Position numbers and translations under genes: made by a program. DNA of 14,648 nucleotides, taken from the NCBI GenBank assembly GCA_021839365.1, contig JAKCBB010000014.1, positions 1 through 14,648 of the forward strand. The letters run 5' to 3'. The notes beneath the pieces were generated by a model. The model was not told the DNA's origin. It was given only the letters and a program-made list of their open reading frames with translations, and searched no databases. Below are positions 1 to 6,204 of the stretch, piece by piece; positions within the stretch are counted from its first letter, which is position 1; each line of letters opens with the position of its first letter. The DNA is from a bacterium (GTDB lineage Bacteria; Patescibacteriota; Minisyncoccia; UBA6257; Colwellbacteraceae).

Positions 1-393
1 ATGTACTTTGACCCCGGATTTGACTTGGTCACAGAAGTTCAACAATGCAATCAAGAAATAAGCCAAAACGCTCAAAATGGCGGGTTGAAGCCGGAAGAAA
101 TTGCCTTGAAATACGGGCAACTTCTGCGCCTTGCGGTTGAGAGGTTTATCAAAAATGATCTGTTGATGTGGGACAAAGAGCGTGAATTCAAAGACATTAC
201 CCAAAATCTCAAGCAGGGCAAAAATAAGATAGCGAAACTCACTGATGATGATTTGGAAACCATCACGAACATATACAAATACTGCAACTATTCAAACCTC
301 CTGCACGCTGACAAAGAATCACCGTCTGCGCTATCCGAACTTACACAGCATATAGACAAGTTTGTGCAGATTTTTGGGAAGGTCTCTAGCTAG
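1..393 (+). CDS. C-terminal part of an AAA-type ATPase-like protein (probably cut by window edge)
   Basis: An open frame of 130 codons begins on the first base of the window and ends with TAG. The ATG at base 1 may be internal, since nothing upstream is visible. The protein is soluble and mostly helical and charged. Its order is a long helix (about residues 30-70, with LAVERFIKND), then an acidic helix pair, then 'NYSNLLHADKESPSALSEL' near residues 97-115. A helix starting with Arg/Glu, a 'ns..LH/SH' turn, and a Ser-Pro before the last helix resemble what I remember of the C-terminal end of large AAA_13/PrrC-type ATPases. The Walker motifs would lie outside the window, so this is resemblance only. 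Its stop overlaps, within a CTAG at 390-393, the stop of a small minus-strand frame. It could equally be a lineage-specific hypothetical protein. Confidence 0.5.
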   Translation: MYFDPGFDLVTEVQQCNQEISQNAQNGGLKPEEIALKYGQLLRLAVERFIKNDLLMWDKEREFKDITQNLKQGKNKIAKLTDDDLETITNIYKYCNYSNLLHADKESPSALSELTQHIDKFVQIFGKVSS

Positions 394-560
394 ATAGAGT
401 AATCGACCTCGTTCTTTCCTTTAGTTGACTTCGGCTGCGGTACCTCAAACCATTCCGGATGAACTTTGTAGATAGCCCTTAATTCCTGTATGCTTTTATC
501 AATAACTGAGAATTTGAGCCACTTTGGTTCAAAGTTACGGCAATCGTCCCCGCCGGACAT
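390..560 (-). pseudogene. Small minus-strand open frame, possible 3' remnant of an unknown gene
   Basis: Reading the minus strand from an ATG at 558-560 gives 56 codons ending in TAG at 390-392. The frame stays open upstream to 623. The inner part looks like real protein (KWLKFSVIDKSIQELRAIY, then HPEWFEVPQPKS, then GKNEVDYSI at the end). There is no Shine-Dalgarno, and its first dozen codons are antisense to the better-recognised plus-strand remnant at about 528-713. I therefore suspect that only about 390-530 is a true gene tail. I do not recognise the family. It could be chance, but the amphipathic helix and the Trp, Pro and Lys pattern are unlike typical antisense translation. Confidence 0.3.
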
Positions 561-713
561 ATCGGAGGAAATTCTTTTTTGGAAATGGGGTTTGCTTTTG
601 TTCTGTATAAACCCCTTTATCTGCTAAACGAGATACCTAACGTGAGTTACCGCGACGAAATAGAGGCCATGATGCCAATTGTCCTTAATGGCGATTTATC
701 AAAAATCACCTAG
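528..713 (+). pseudogene. 3' remnant of a nucleoside 2-deoxyribosyltransferase-like gene
   Basis: A plus-strand frame is open from 510 (after TGA at 507-509) to TAG at 711-713. It encodes 'GHIGGNSFLEMGFAFVL', 'KPLYLLNEIPNVSYRDEIEAM' split around 20 residues, and ends 'PIVLNGDLSKIT'. From memory, G-x-I-G-G-N-(T/S)-x-x-E-M-G-F-A followed by G/x-K-P-x-Y-L-L-N-x-I-P and a final V-(L/I)-N-G-D-L is the C-terminal half of a small family related to nucleoside 2-deoxyribosyltransferases. That family is common in CPR genomes and its members are usually about 130-150 residues. The first half is missing here: no frame upstream of 510 continues it, and no start with a ribosome site is present (the only ATG in frame is at 585). 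I read it as a truncated gene. Its tail contains the -35 box of the next gene. Confidence 0.5.
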
Positions 714-724
714 CGGGATATAAT
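696..724 (+). promoter_or_regulatory. Promoter of the FNR-like gene, probably leaderless
   Basis: TTATCA (696-701) and a perfect TATAAT (719-724) are separated by 17 bases. The -10 box ends only six bases before the ATG at 731, so transcription should begin at or next to the A of the start codon. No Shine-Dalgarno exists between them. Confidence 0.6.
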
Positions 725-730
725 TTATAT

Positions 731-1414
731 ATGAAGCTTAAGCTTCTAACTACCAAAAAAGAAGCCGGAGACGCGACGTCTTTCGTTTTCGAACCAGATA
801 CGCCTATTGAATGGAGGGCGGGGGAGTATTTGCATTACACGCTTCCGCACGACGCGCCGGACGACCGGGGAACAGAGAGGTGGTTCACGATATCGAGCGC
901 GCCGCTTGAAAGAAAGATAATGCTTACGACCCGCTTTTTCGGGGACGAGGCGTCTTCTTTCAAGAAGCGCTTATTCGCCATGAAACCGGGCGATACTATC
1001 GAAGCGGACGGGCTGGAGGGGGATTTTGTTATCGGCACCTCAGGCAGAGATTATCTTTTTATCGCCGGCGGGATAGGAATAACGCCGTACCGTTCCATGC
1101 TTTTAGATCTGGACGGCCAGGGAAAGGAAATAAAAGCAAGGTTGCTATACGGCAATAAAGATGAGGACATTGTTTTTAAAGATGAACTGGAGGAGATTGC
1201 CGCCAGACACCCGGATTTTAGGATAGAATATTTTATCGGCAGCCAGAAAATAGACGGGGAGGCGATACAAACTGCCGCGGAGGAGCTAAGTTCGCCGATT
1301 TATTATGTTTCCGGTCCGGAGCCTATGGTTGAAGCATTCGAGGAAATTTTCAAAGATCTCGGCATTCCGGAAGAAAATATCAGAAGGGATTATTTCCCGG
1401 GATACGCGATTTAA
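731..1414 (+). CDS. Ferredoxin-NADP reductase-like FAD/NAD(P)H oxidoreductase
   Basis: This 227-residue cytosolic flavoprotein has the two-domain FNR fold. The FAD domain (about 1-100) carries the flavin-binding RWFTIS motif at 50-55 (the R-x-Y/F-(S/T)-x-S signature). The nucleotide domain (about 105-225) carries GGIGITP at 113-119, YGNKDEDIVF at 140-149, and SGPEPMV at 194-200. The C-terminal end (DYFPGYAI) has a Tyr-rich tail of the kind that stacks on the flavin. By family it should pass electrons between NAD(P)H and a carrier such as ferredoxin, flavodoxin or a partner redox protein. No [2Fe-2S] domain is fused and no partner gene lies beside it, so the acceptor is unknown. The start at 731 is fixed by the -10 box six bases upstream. 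It converges with recG with only 43 bases between them. Related reading: hydrogenase or dihydroorotate dehydrogenase electron-transfer subunit. Confidence 0.85.
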   Translation: MKLKLLTTKKEAGDATSFVFEPDTPIEWRAGEYLHYTLPHDAPDDRGTERWFTISSAPLERKIMLTTRFFGDEASSFKKRLFAMKPGDTIEADGLEGDFVIGTSGRDYLFIAGGIGITPYRSMLLDLDGQGKEIKARLLYGNKDEDIVFKDELEEIAARHPDFRIEYFIGSQKIDGEAIQTAAEELSSPIYYVSGPEPMVEAFEEIFKDLGIPEENIRRDYFPGYAI

Positions 1415-1457
1415 ACAAGACGCCTCATCCGCGGACTTATGATCGGTATTTCGGAAT

Positions 1458-3572
1458 TTATTCCAAGTGTATTTCTTTTGAGAACAGGTTAAGTCTTTCC
1501 TTAAGCAGGGGATACTCCTTGAGCGACGGGCTGGATTTCAAAGTCTCCTCGGCCGCTTTTCTGGCGTCTTTTACAAGTTCCATATTATTTAATGACTTCA
1601 TCGCTATATCCGGCATTCCGGCTTGTTCCTCTCCCAAGAATTCTCCAGGGCCTCTTATCGCCAGGTCTTTCTCCGCGAGCTCAAAGCCGTTTTTGGCGGT
1701 TAAGAGAGAATTCAGCCTCCTGTAGCTTATTCCGGATTCCGATCCGGCAAAGAGGAAGCAAAACGACTGATGCTCGCCGCGTCCGACACGTCCGCGGAAC
1801 TGATAAAGCTGGGCCAGACCGAATCTGTCCGCGCCCTCTATCATCATTATCGTCGCGTTAGGCACGTCTATGCCGACTTCTATAACGGAGGTGGAAACCA
1901 GAACGTCTATGCGTCCGGCGGCGAACTCTTTCATTGTTTCCTCCTTTTCTTTGCTCGAAAGTTTGCCGTGAAGCATGGCGACTTTGAAATCGGGAAAAAT
2001 CCGTTTGGAGAGCTTTTCGTATTCTTCTTTAACCGATTTCATTTCCAGTTTTTTAGCCTCCTCCCGAGTTAATAAATTATCGCCCTCGCTCGGGTCTATG
2101 CGCGGACAAATGACGAACGCTTGTCTGCCCTTTTGCACTTGTCCTTTAATAAATCCATACGCCTTATTTCTATTTTCCGGCGCGACGATCTTGGTTATTA
2201 TCGGCCTTCTTCCTTTGGGTAATTCTTTTATAAGCGAAACATCCAGATCGCCGAAGACGGTCATCATCAAAGTGCGGGGAATGGGGGTTGCCGACATGCT
2301 TAAAAAATGCGGAATCTTTCCTTTTCCGTCGGCAAGCGCGGCGCGCTGGGCGACGCCGAATCGGTGCTGTTCATCGACGATGATCAATCCTAAATTATCA
2401 AAATTAACATTTTTTTGTATCAAAGCGTGGGTGCCGACTAGTATTTTTATCCGGTTGGCCGCAAGCTCCTTCATCAACGCCGGTTTTGCAACCGACTCTT
2501 CCAATCCGTCCCCGTAATGTATCCGCCCTTCTTTGGATATCAGCAGTCCGATGCCGCTGTCGGTCGTGCCGAAGAATTTCAGCAGCGTTTTATAATGCTG
2601 TCTTGCGAGAATCTCCGTAGGGGCCATAAGCGCGACCTGGAATCCTTTCTCGGCGGCTATCAGGGCGGCAATGCCGGCGATTATCGTCTTGCCGGAACCG
2701 ACATCTCCCTGAAGCAGGCGGTTCATCGGATGGCTTTTATCCATATCGGCTAGAATTTCATCAAGCGCTCCTTTTTGCGAGGAGGTCAGTTCGAACGGCA
2801 GGCCGGAGAGAATCTCCTGTGTTCTGTTTTCCGGAGTTTCTATTTTCGGCGAAGTTTTCTTAAACAATGCCAGTCTGAGAATAATGTTGTTCAAATGGAG
2901 CAAAAACAAATCCTCGAAAGCGAAGCGCTTTCTTGCGTCCTGTGTTTCGGAGAGCTTGTCCGGGAAATGAATATCATGAAGCGCCCCATTAACCTCAGGC
3001 AGGTCGTGTTCCTTTAGTATTTTTTCGGGAATAAACTCTTTTACCGGCTCGATATTTTCCAGAATGGGCTGGGTTAAAAAACGCAGACCCTTAGAAGTTA
3101 AGCCTTTCGTTTCCGGATAAATAGGAACCAGCCGGCCCGTGTGCTTGGAGCTATCCCCGACGTTTAATTCGTAAGTCGGATTGGATAAATAAAGTTTGTT
3201 TTTACGCAAGGCGACTTTCCCGGCGAAGTTGGCTATCGTGCCAGGCTTCAAAACATTTTTAATATATGGTTGGTTAAACCATGTTGCCTGTATCGAGCCG
3301 GAACCGTCATCGAGCAACGCCTCGACGATAAGCATTCTTTTCTTCCACGCTCTTTTAACGCCGATTTCAGTGACTTTGGCGCGGATGGTAAAAGCGTCTC
3401 CGGATTTAAGTTCTGATATCTTAGCAATTCTGCTCCAATCCTCGTAACGGTTGGGAAAGTGCCATAAGAGATCGCGGACGGTGTGGATACCAAGCTTATT
3501 GAGTTTGGAAACGAAACGCGGCCCAACCCCGTGCAGTTCTCCCAAGGGAGTCTCCAAAGGAATCTTAGACAT
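1458..3572 (-). CDS. recG: ATP-dependent DNA helicase RecG
   Basis: The 704-residue product is about the usual RecG length (around 690). The order is an N-terminal wedge/OB-fold domain (about 1-170) starting with the helix-hairpin 'LHGVGPRFVSKLNKLGI'. A superfamily 2 motor follows with Walker A GDVGSGKT (near 289-296), DEQH (near 398-401), and the motif III 'MSATPIPRTL'. The second RecA lobe contains 'TSVIEVGIDVPNA' and 'QFRGRVGRG'. The RecG C-terminal 'RGPGEFLGEEQAGMPD' is present. RecG remodels stalled replication forks and branch-migrates Holliday junctions, and all motor motifs look intact. The ATG at 3572 lies eight bases after a TATAAT on the minus strand, which supports this start and a nearly leaderless mRNA. 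It is transcribed in the same direction as the two tRNAs upstream but seems to have its own promoter. Confidence 0.97.
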   Translation of the reverse strand: MSKIPLETPLGELHGVGPRFVSKLNKLGIHTVRDLLWHFPNRYEDWSRIAKISELKSGDAFTIRAKVTEIGVKRAWKKRMLIVEALLDDGSGSIQATWFNQPYIKNVLKPGTIANFAGKVALRKNKLYLSNPTYELNVGDSSKHTGRLVPIYPETKGLTSKGLRFLTQPILENIEPVKEFIPEKILKEHDLPEVNGALHDIHFPDKLSETQDARKRFAFEDLFLLHLNNIILRLALFKKTSPKIETPENRTQEILSGLPFELTSSQKGALDEILADMDKSHPMNRLLQGDVGSGKTIIAGIAALIAAEKGFQVALMAPTEILARQHYKTLLKFFGTTDSGIGLLISKEGRIHYGDGLEESVAKPALMKELAANRIKILVGTHALIQKNVNFDNLGLIIVDEQHRFGVAQRAALADGKGKIPHFLSMSATPIPRTLMMTVFGDLDVSLIKELPKGRRPIITKIVAPENRNKAYGFIKGQVQKGRQAFVICPRIDPSEGDNLLTREEAKKLEMKSVKEEYEKLSKRIFPDFKVAMLHGKLSSKEKEETMKEFAAGRIDVLVSTSVIEVGIDVPNATIMMIEGADRFGLAQLYQFRGRVGRGEHQSFCFLFAGSESGISYRRLNSLLTAKNGFELAEKDLAIRGPGEFLGEEQAGMPDIAMKSLNNMELVKDARKAAEETLKSSPSLKEYPLLKERLNLFSKEIHLE

Positions 3573-3580
3573 TTAGCTGT

Positions 3581-3586
3581 ATTATA
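3581..3586 (-). promoter_or_regulatory. -10 box of recG (very short 5' leader)
   Basis: The minus strand reads TATAAT, then eight bases, then the recG ATG (3570-3572). The best -35 candidate is TTGTGC (minus strand of 3606-3611) at a long 19-base spacing, so the upstream element is uncertain. No Shine-Dalgarno is present. Confidence 0.5.
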
Positions 3587-3608
3587 GCCCGAAATAGGGA
3601 TTGTGGCA

Positions 3609-3698
3609 CAAAAACCAAAAACGAAAAAGGCAATGCAAAATTCAAAATTCCGGTGCCGTTGTTTTTTTAAATCTTGCCTTTTGAGATTTTGGTTTTTG
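3609..3698. repeat. A/T-rich imperfect inverted repeat between recG and tRNA-Lys
   Basis: Arms at 3609-3633 and 3674-3698 are 25 bases each. Twelve outer and nine inner positions pair, with four central mismatches, around a 40-base spacer that holds GCAAAATTCAAAATT. Both strands give a T-rich distal arm, so it may act as a two-way transcription stop, especially for tRNA-Lys reading toward recG. Its A-rich wording resembles elements at 3907-3920 and 14531-14544. Confidence 0.55.
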
Positions 3699-3703
3699 TA
3701 TTG

Positions 3704-3776
3704 TCCCCCCACCAGGACTCGAACCTGGGACCCACTGCTTAAGAGGCAGGTGCTCTACCAACTGAGCTATAGGGGG
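3704..3776 (-). tRNA. tRNA-Lys(CTT)
   Basis: The minus strand folds into a full cloverleaf of 73 bases. The acceptor CCCCCTA pairs with TGGGGGG, with one G-U. The D-arm is GCTCAGTTGGTAGAGC, and the anticodon loop is CTCTTAA (3739-3745) with anticodon CTT at 3741-3743. The T-arm is CCAGG-TTCGAGT-CCTGG. The discriminator base is A. The 3' CCA is not encoded (the next bases are CAA), so it must be added by the tRNA nucleotidyltransferase, whose gene lies 225 bases away on the other strand. C1-G72 at the acceptor end is unusual for tRNA-Lys. Confidence 0.95.
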
Positions 3777-3824
3777 TTGCTTTATATATTTACTGTGAGC
3801 GTGGCGTTTTAGTCAATGTCTTTG

Positions 3825-3896
3825 TGCCCTCGCCAGGAGTCGAACCCGGACTTCATGGTTCGAAGCCATGCGTGATATCCGTTTCACCACGAGGGC
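3825..3896 (-). tRNA. tRNA-Arg(TCG)
   Basis: The minus strand gives a 72-base cloverleaf. Acceptor GCCCTCG pairs with CGAGGGC and the D-stem is GTGA/TCAC. The anticodon stem is CATGG/CCATG around loop CTTCGAA, with anticodon TCG at 3861-3863, reading CGA. The T-arm is CCGGG-TTCGACT-CCTGG with one G-U. The discriminator is A and no CCA is encoded (CAA follows). It precedes tRNA-Lys by 48 bases in the same direction, so the two could share a transcript. Confidence 0.95.
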
Positions 3897-3906
3897 GGTT
3901 ATTAAA

Positions 3907-3920
3907 TCAAAAATCAAAAT
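3907..3920 (+). repeat. Copy of the TCAAAA(A/G)TCAAAAT intergenic motif
   Basis: The 14-base TCAAAAATCAAAAT matches the first arm of the hairpin at 14531-14544 in 13 of 14 positions. A shorter relative lies in the inverted repeat at 3609-3698. It stands in the divergent space between tRNA-Arg and cca. No long pairing partner is obvious in this copy. Confidence 0.4.
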
Positions 3921-3985
3921 AACGATGCCCGCGGCTCAAAATGACAAGGCATGCGGTTTTTGTTAGTCTGAACTCTAATCTAGGA

Positions 3986-3991
3986 TATAAT
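3986..3991 (+). promoter_or_regulatory. -10 box of cca (very short or no 5' leader)
   Basis: A perfect TATAAT ends nine bases before the ATG at 4001. That places the transcription start at or within a base or two of the start codon. The expected -35 region (about 3963-3968) matches poorly. This box rules against the upstream ATG at 3941, which would lie outside the transcript. Confidence 0.55.
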
Positions 3992-4000
3992 AGTTTGGAT

Positions 4001-5482
4001 ATGCAAGCAAAGATTCCGGGAGGGGTTTATAAGGTCGTTTGGCTTTTGCAAAATGCCGGTTTTCGGACGTTTATTGTCGGCGGGTCGGTGCGCGATCTGC
4101 TTTTGGCCCGCGCGCCGCAGGATTGGGATGTGGCGACGGACGCCAAGCCGGAGGATGTTTTGAAGATATTTCCGGACTCGATTTATGAGAATGCTTTCGG
4201 GACGGTCGGCGTGAAGGTGCCGGCTTCGGAAATTACAGAAGGCGCTTCTGACGACAAAACAGAGATTGTCGAAGTAACGACCTTTAGGAAAGAAGGAAAG
4301 TATAGCGACCAAAGACATCCGGACGAGGTGGTTTTTACCAAAAACATAGAGGAGGATTTATCGAGAAGAGATTTTACCATTAACGCCGTAGCTTTAAGCG
4401 TTAATAACAAAGAGCAGGAGATTATCGATCCGTTCGGCGGACAGGAGGATTTGAGAAGGAAAATCATACGCGCGGTAGGAGAGCCGGATAAAAGATTCAA
4501 GGAGGATGCCCTAAGGCTGATGCGCGCCGTTCGTTTTGCCTGCCAGTTGGGATTTGAAGTGGAAAAAGGAACCGCCAAAGCGATCAAAGATAACTCCAAG
4601 CTTTTGGAAGCTATCGCCAAAGAAAGAGTCCGCGATGAGTTCGTAAAGATAATAATGTCGGACAGGGCGAAGCGGGGGGTGGAAGAACTGGAAAAATTCG
4701 GATTACTGCAGAGCATAATTCCGGAGTTGCGAGAGGGTATCGGCGTCGGACAGAACAAACACCATATATACACAGTCTGGGAGCACAACTTGAGAGCGAT
4801 GGATTATGCAGTCGGGAAAAAATATTCGCTTGAAATCAGGTTGGCTTCTTTGTTACACGATGTCGGCAAGCCTCGAACCAAGGGAGGCGACGGGCTGAAT
4901 TCGACTTTTTATGGGCACGAAATTGTAGGCGCCAGAATGACGCGCAAGATTTTGGAAAGACTGCATTTCAGCAACGAGGCTATAGAAAAAATATATACTC
5001 TGGTGCGCTACCATTTGTTTTACTATAACGTTGGAGAGGTAACGGAAGCGGGCGTCAGGCGGTTTATCCAGAGAGCCGGCGCGGAGAATATAGACGATCT
5101 TCTAAAAGTAAGAGAAGGCGACCGCATAGGATCGGGAGTTCCTAAGGCGGTGCCGTATAAACTGCGCCATCTGCAGTTTATGATAGAGAAGGTGCGCACC
5201 GACCCCGTATCGCCGAAAATGCTGAAGACTAACGGGAACGAACTTATGGAATTACTCAAAATTCAGCCGAGTCCGCGCGTCGGGTACATACTTGCCGCAC
5301 TTTTGGAGGAAGTTTTGGATGATCCGTCTAAAAATACCAAAGAATATCTTGAAAACAGAGCTGGAGAATTGAATAACTTGGGAGAGGAAGAGCTTAAAAA
5401 AATGGGATCGGTCGCGAAAGAAAAGAAAAACGAGTTTGAGTCGGGAGTCGAGGAGGAAATAAAAAGAAAATTCCATGTCTAG
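4001..5482 (+). CDS. cca: CCA tRNA nucleotidyltransferase (class II, with HD domain)
   Basis: The enzyme adds or repairs the 3' CCA of tRNAs using CTP and ATP. With the start at 4001 the protein has 493 residues. The nucleotidyltransferase head carries GGSVRD at 27-32 and the metal-binding DWD at 41-43. It is followed by 'RRDFTINAVAL', 'DPFGGQEDL' and 'EDALRLMRAVRFA', which are diagnostic for the class II CCA/poly(A) polymerase family. The C-terminal half has an HD-type phosphohydrolase domain with H286-D287 in 'LLHDVGKP', as in E. coli-type and many CPR enzymes. The start at 4001 is preferred over the ATG at 3941 because the residues before it are not family-like and a TATAAT box sits nine bases upstream of 4001. 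Two of the three tRNAs in this window lack an encoded CCA, so they depend on it. A membrane protein gene overlaps its last eight bases. Confidence 0.95.
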   Translation: MQAKIPGGVYKVVWLLQNAGFRTFIVGGSVRDLLLARAPQDWDVATDAKPEDVLKIFPDSIYENAFGTVGVKVPASEITEGASDDKTEIVEVTTFRKEGKYSDQRHPDEVVFTKNIEEDLSRRDFTINAVALSVNNKEQEIIDPFGGQEDLRRKIIRAVGEPDKRFKEDALRLMRAVRFACQLGFEVEKGTAKAIKDNSKLLEAIAKERVRDEFVKIIMSDRAKRGVEELEKFGLLQSIIPELREGIGVGQNKHHIYTVWEHNLRAMDYAVGKKYSLEIRLASLLHDVGKPRTKGGDGLNSTFYGHEIVGARMTRKILERLHFSNEAIEKIYTLVRYHLFYYNVGEVTEAGVRRFIQRAGAENIDDLLKVREGDRIGSGVPKAVPYKLRHLQFMIEKVRTDPVSPKMLKTNGNELMELLKIQPSPRVGYILAALLEEVLDDPSKNTKEYLENRAGELNNLGEEELKKMGSVAKEKKNEFESGVEEEIKRKFHV

Positions 5483-5894
5483 CATCTTCAAAGACGAAAG
5501 AATATGGCGGTTCATAACCAACTTTTGGACGTTGGCGTTCATTGCGTTCGTTGTTCTCGATTTTATAAATCACAACTCCTATGATTTCTTGATAGCTCCC
5601 ATGAGCGTCGTTTATATAGGCGTTCTAAGTTTATATGCCGGTACCAAGGAGTTTGACCGGTGGTATGAGATGTATGAGGGCAAGCGCCATCCGGGGGAGT
5701 ACTTTGTTCTTCTCTGGACGATAACCGTCTTCGGCCTTATGGCCCTGTCTTTCGTTAACGGGGGATTAGGGAAGATCTCTTCCGAGGTCGTCGCGGTTTA
5801 TATAATGGTGCTTTCGGTTTTTGCCCTGACGCAGAAATCCAAAAGCCTGCATCGCGAGAAAATTAGGAAATTGAGAGAAACAGCGGCTAGATAG
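5475..5894 (+). CDS. Small four-helix membrane protein of unknown function
   Basis: The 139-residue product has four likely membrane segments (about 15-31, 38-56, 75-95, 103-119). A charged loop at 57-74 (GTKEFDRWYEMYEGKRHPGE) lies between helices two and three, and a strongly basic C-terminal tail (KSKSLHREKIRKLRE) should face the cytoplasm. I recall similar short membrane proteins as CPR-conserved hypotheticals and know no function. The ATG overlaps the 3' end of cca by eight bases, with no clear Shine-Dalgarno (a GGAGG lies too far upstream). This suggests translational coupling and cotranscription with cca. A possible terminator hairpin follows at 5904-5929. Confidence 0.8.
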   Translation: MSSIFKDERIWRFITNFWTLAFIAFVVLDFINHNSYDFLIAPMSVVYIGVLSLYAGTKEFDRWYEMYEGKRHPGEYFVLLWTITVFGLMALSFVNGGLGKISSEVVAVYIMVLSVFALTQKSKSLHREKIRKLRETAAR

Positions 5895-5903
5895 GCAAGA
5901 GAG

Positions 5904-5929
5904 ATAAACTCTTAAACCTTAAAGTTTAT
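5904..5929. terminator. A/T-rich near-palindromic hairpin after the membrane protein gene
   Basis: ATAAACT (5904-5910) pairs with AGTTTAT (5923-5929) and an inner TTAA pairs with TTAA. There is a single bulged C and the loop is ACC. It lies ten bases after the stop at 5892-5894 and between convergent transcripts (membrane protein and tRNA-Pro). No U-tract follows on either strand, so terminator function is only suggested. Confidence 0.35.
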
Positions 5930-5958
5930 GACCAGCAAATTAAAATAATAAATAAAAT

Positions 5959-6032
5959 TGGTCGGGGTGCCGAGAGTCGAACTCGGTCTATACGCACCCG
6001 AAGCGCACGTACTGCCGTCATACTCCACCCCG
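5959..6032 (-). tRNA. tRNA-Pro(CGG), with encoded CCA
   Basis: The minus-strand cloverleaf has acceptor CGGGGTG/CACCCCG (C1-G72, as expected for bacterial tRNA-Pro). It has a short three-pair D-stem GTA/TAC with a GG-containing loop. The anticodon stem TGCGC/GCGTA includes one G-U. The loop is TTCGGGT with anticodon CGG at 5998-6000, reading CCG. The variable loop is four bases and the T-arm is CCGAG-TTCGACT-CTCGG. The body is 71 bases to the discriminator A at 5962. CCA follows directly (5959-5961), unlike the other two tRNAs here, and it may be accidental. Confidence 0.93.
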
Positions 6033-6037
6033 ATTTG

Positions 6038-6078
6038 CCCTGCGTTGCGTGCGCCCTTGGCGCGCACAACGTTCAGGG
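6038..6078. other. Strong GC-rich hairpin beside tRNA-Pro
   Basis: CCCTG/CAGGG, CGTTG/CAACG (6043-6047 with 6067-6071) and a GC-rich inner stem (6049-6054 with 6060-6065, one G-U) form a long hairpin. It has a TT bulge, one C-A mismatch and a CCTTG loop. It starts five bases upstream of the tRNA-Pro 5' end, where a promoter would be expected. No T-run follows on either strand. It may be a processing signal, a structured leader or a remnant element. Confidence 0.45.
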
Positions 6079-6190
6079 TATTCCGATTTATTCTGATAAT
6101 AAAGCCTCTTTTCTCACTTGTCCATTTTTAGACGAAAACCTTTTTCGTATTCATTACGTTTTAATATTAGGTCGCTAGTTAATAAATAAT

Positions 6191-6197
6191 TAATAAT
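6191..6197 (+). promoter_or_regulatory. Possible -10 box of the exported-protein gene
   Basis: TAATAAT ends seven bases before the ATG at 6205, matching the close -10/ATG spacing at 731, 3572 and 4001. The region is A/T-rich and has no convincing -35 box, so it is weaker evidence. There is no Shine-Dalgarno. Confidence 0.35.
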
Positions 6198-6204
6198 CAA
6201 ATTT

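Noticed and set aside
1415..1457. Terminator between the convergent FNR-like gene and recG
   Set aside because: Only short palindromes (CCGCGG, GGAAT/ATTCC) with tiny loops and no T-run are present; not enough for a call.
3941..4000. N-terminal extension of cca from the ATG at 3941
   Set aside because: The extra 20 residues are not like the family N-terminus and would lie upstream of a perfect TATAAT (3986-3991). The start at 4001 gives the usual enzyme beginning.
4183..4788. Minus-strand open frame of 201 codons opposite cca
   Set aside because: Ser/Leu-rich antisense translation of the conserved nucleotidyltransferase region.
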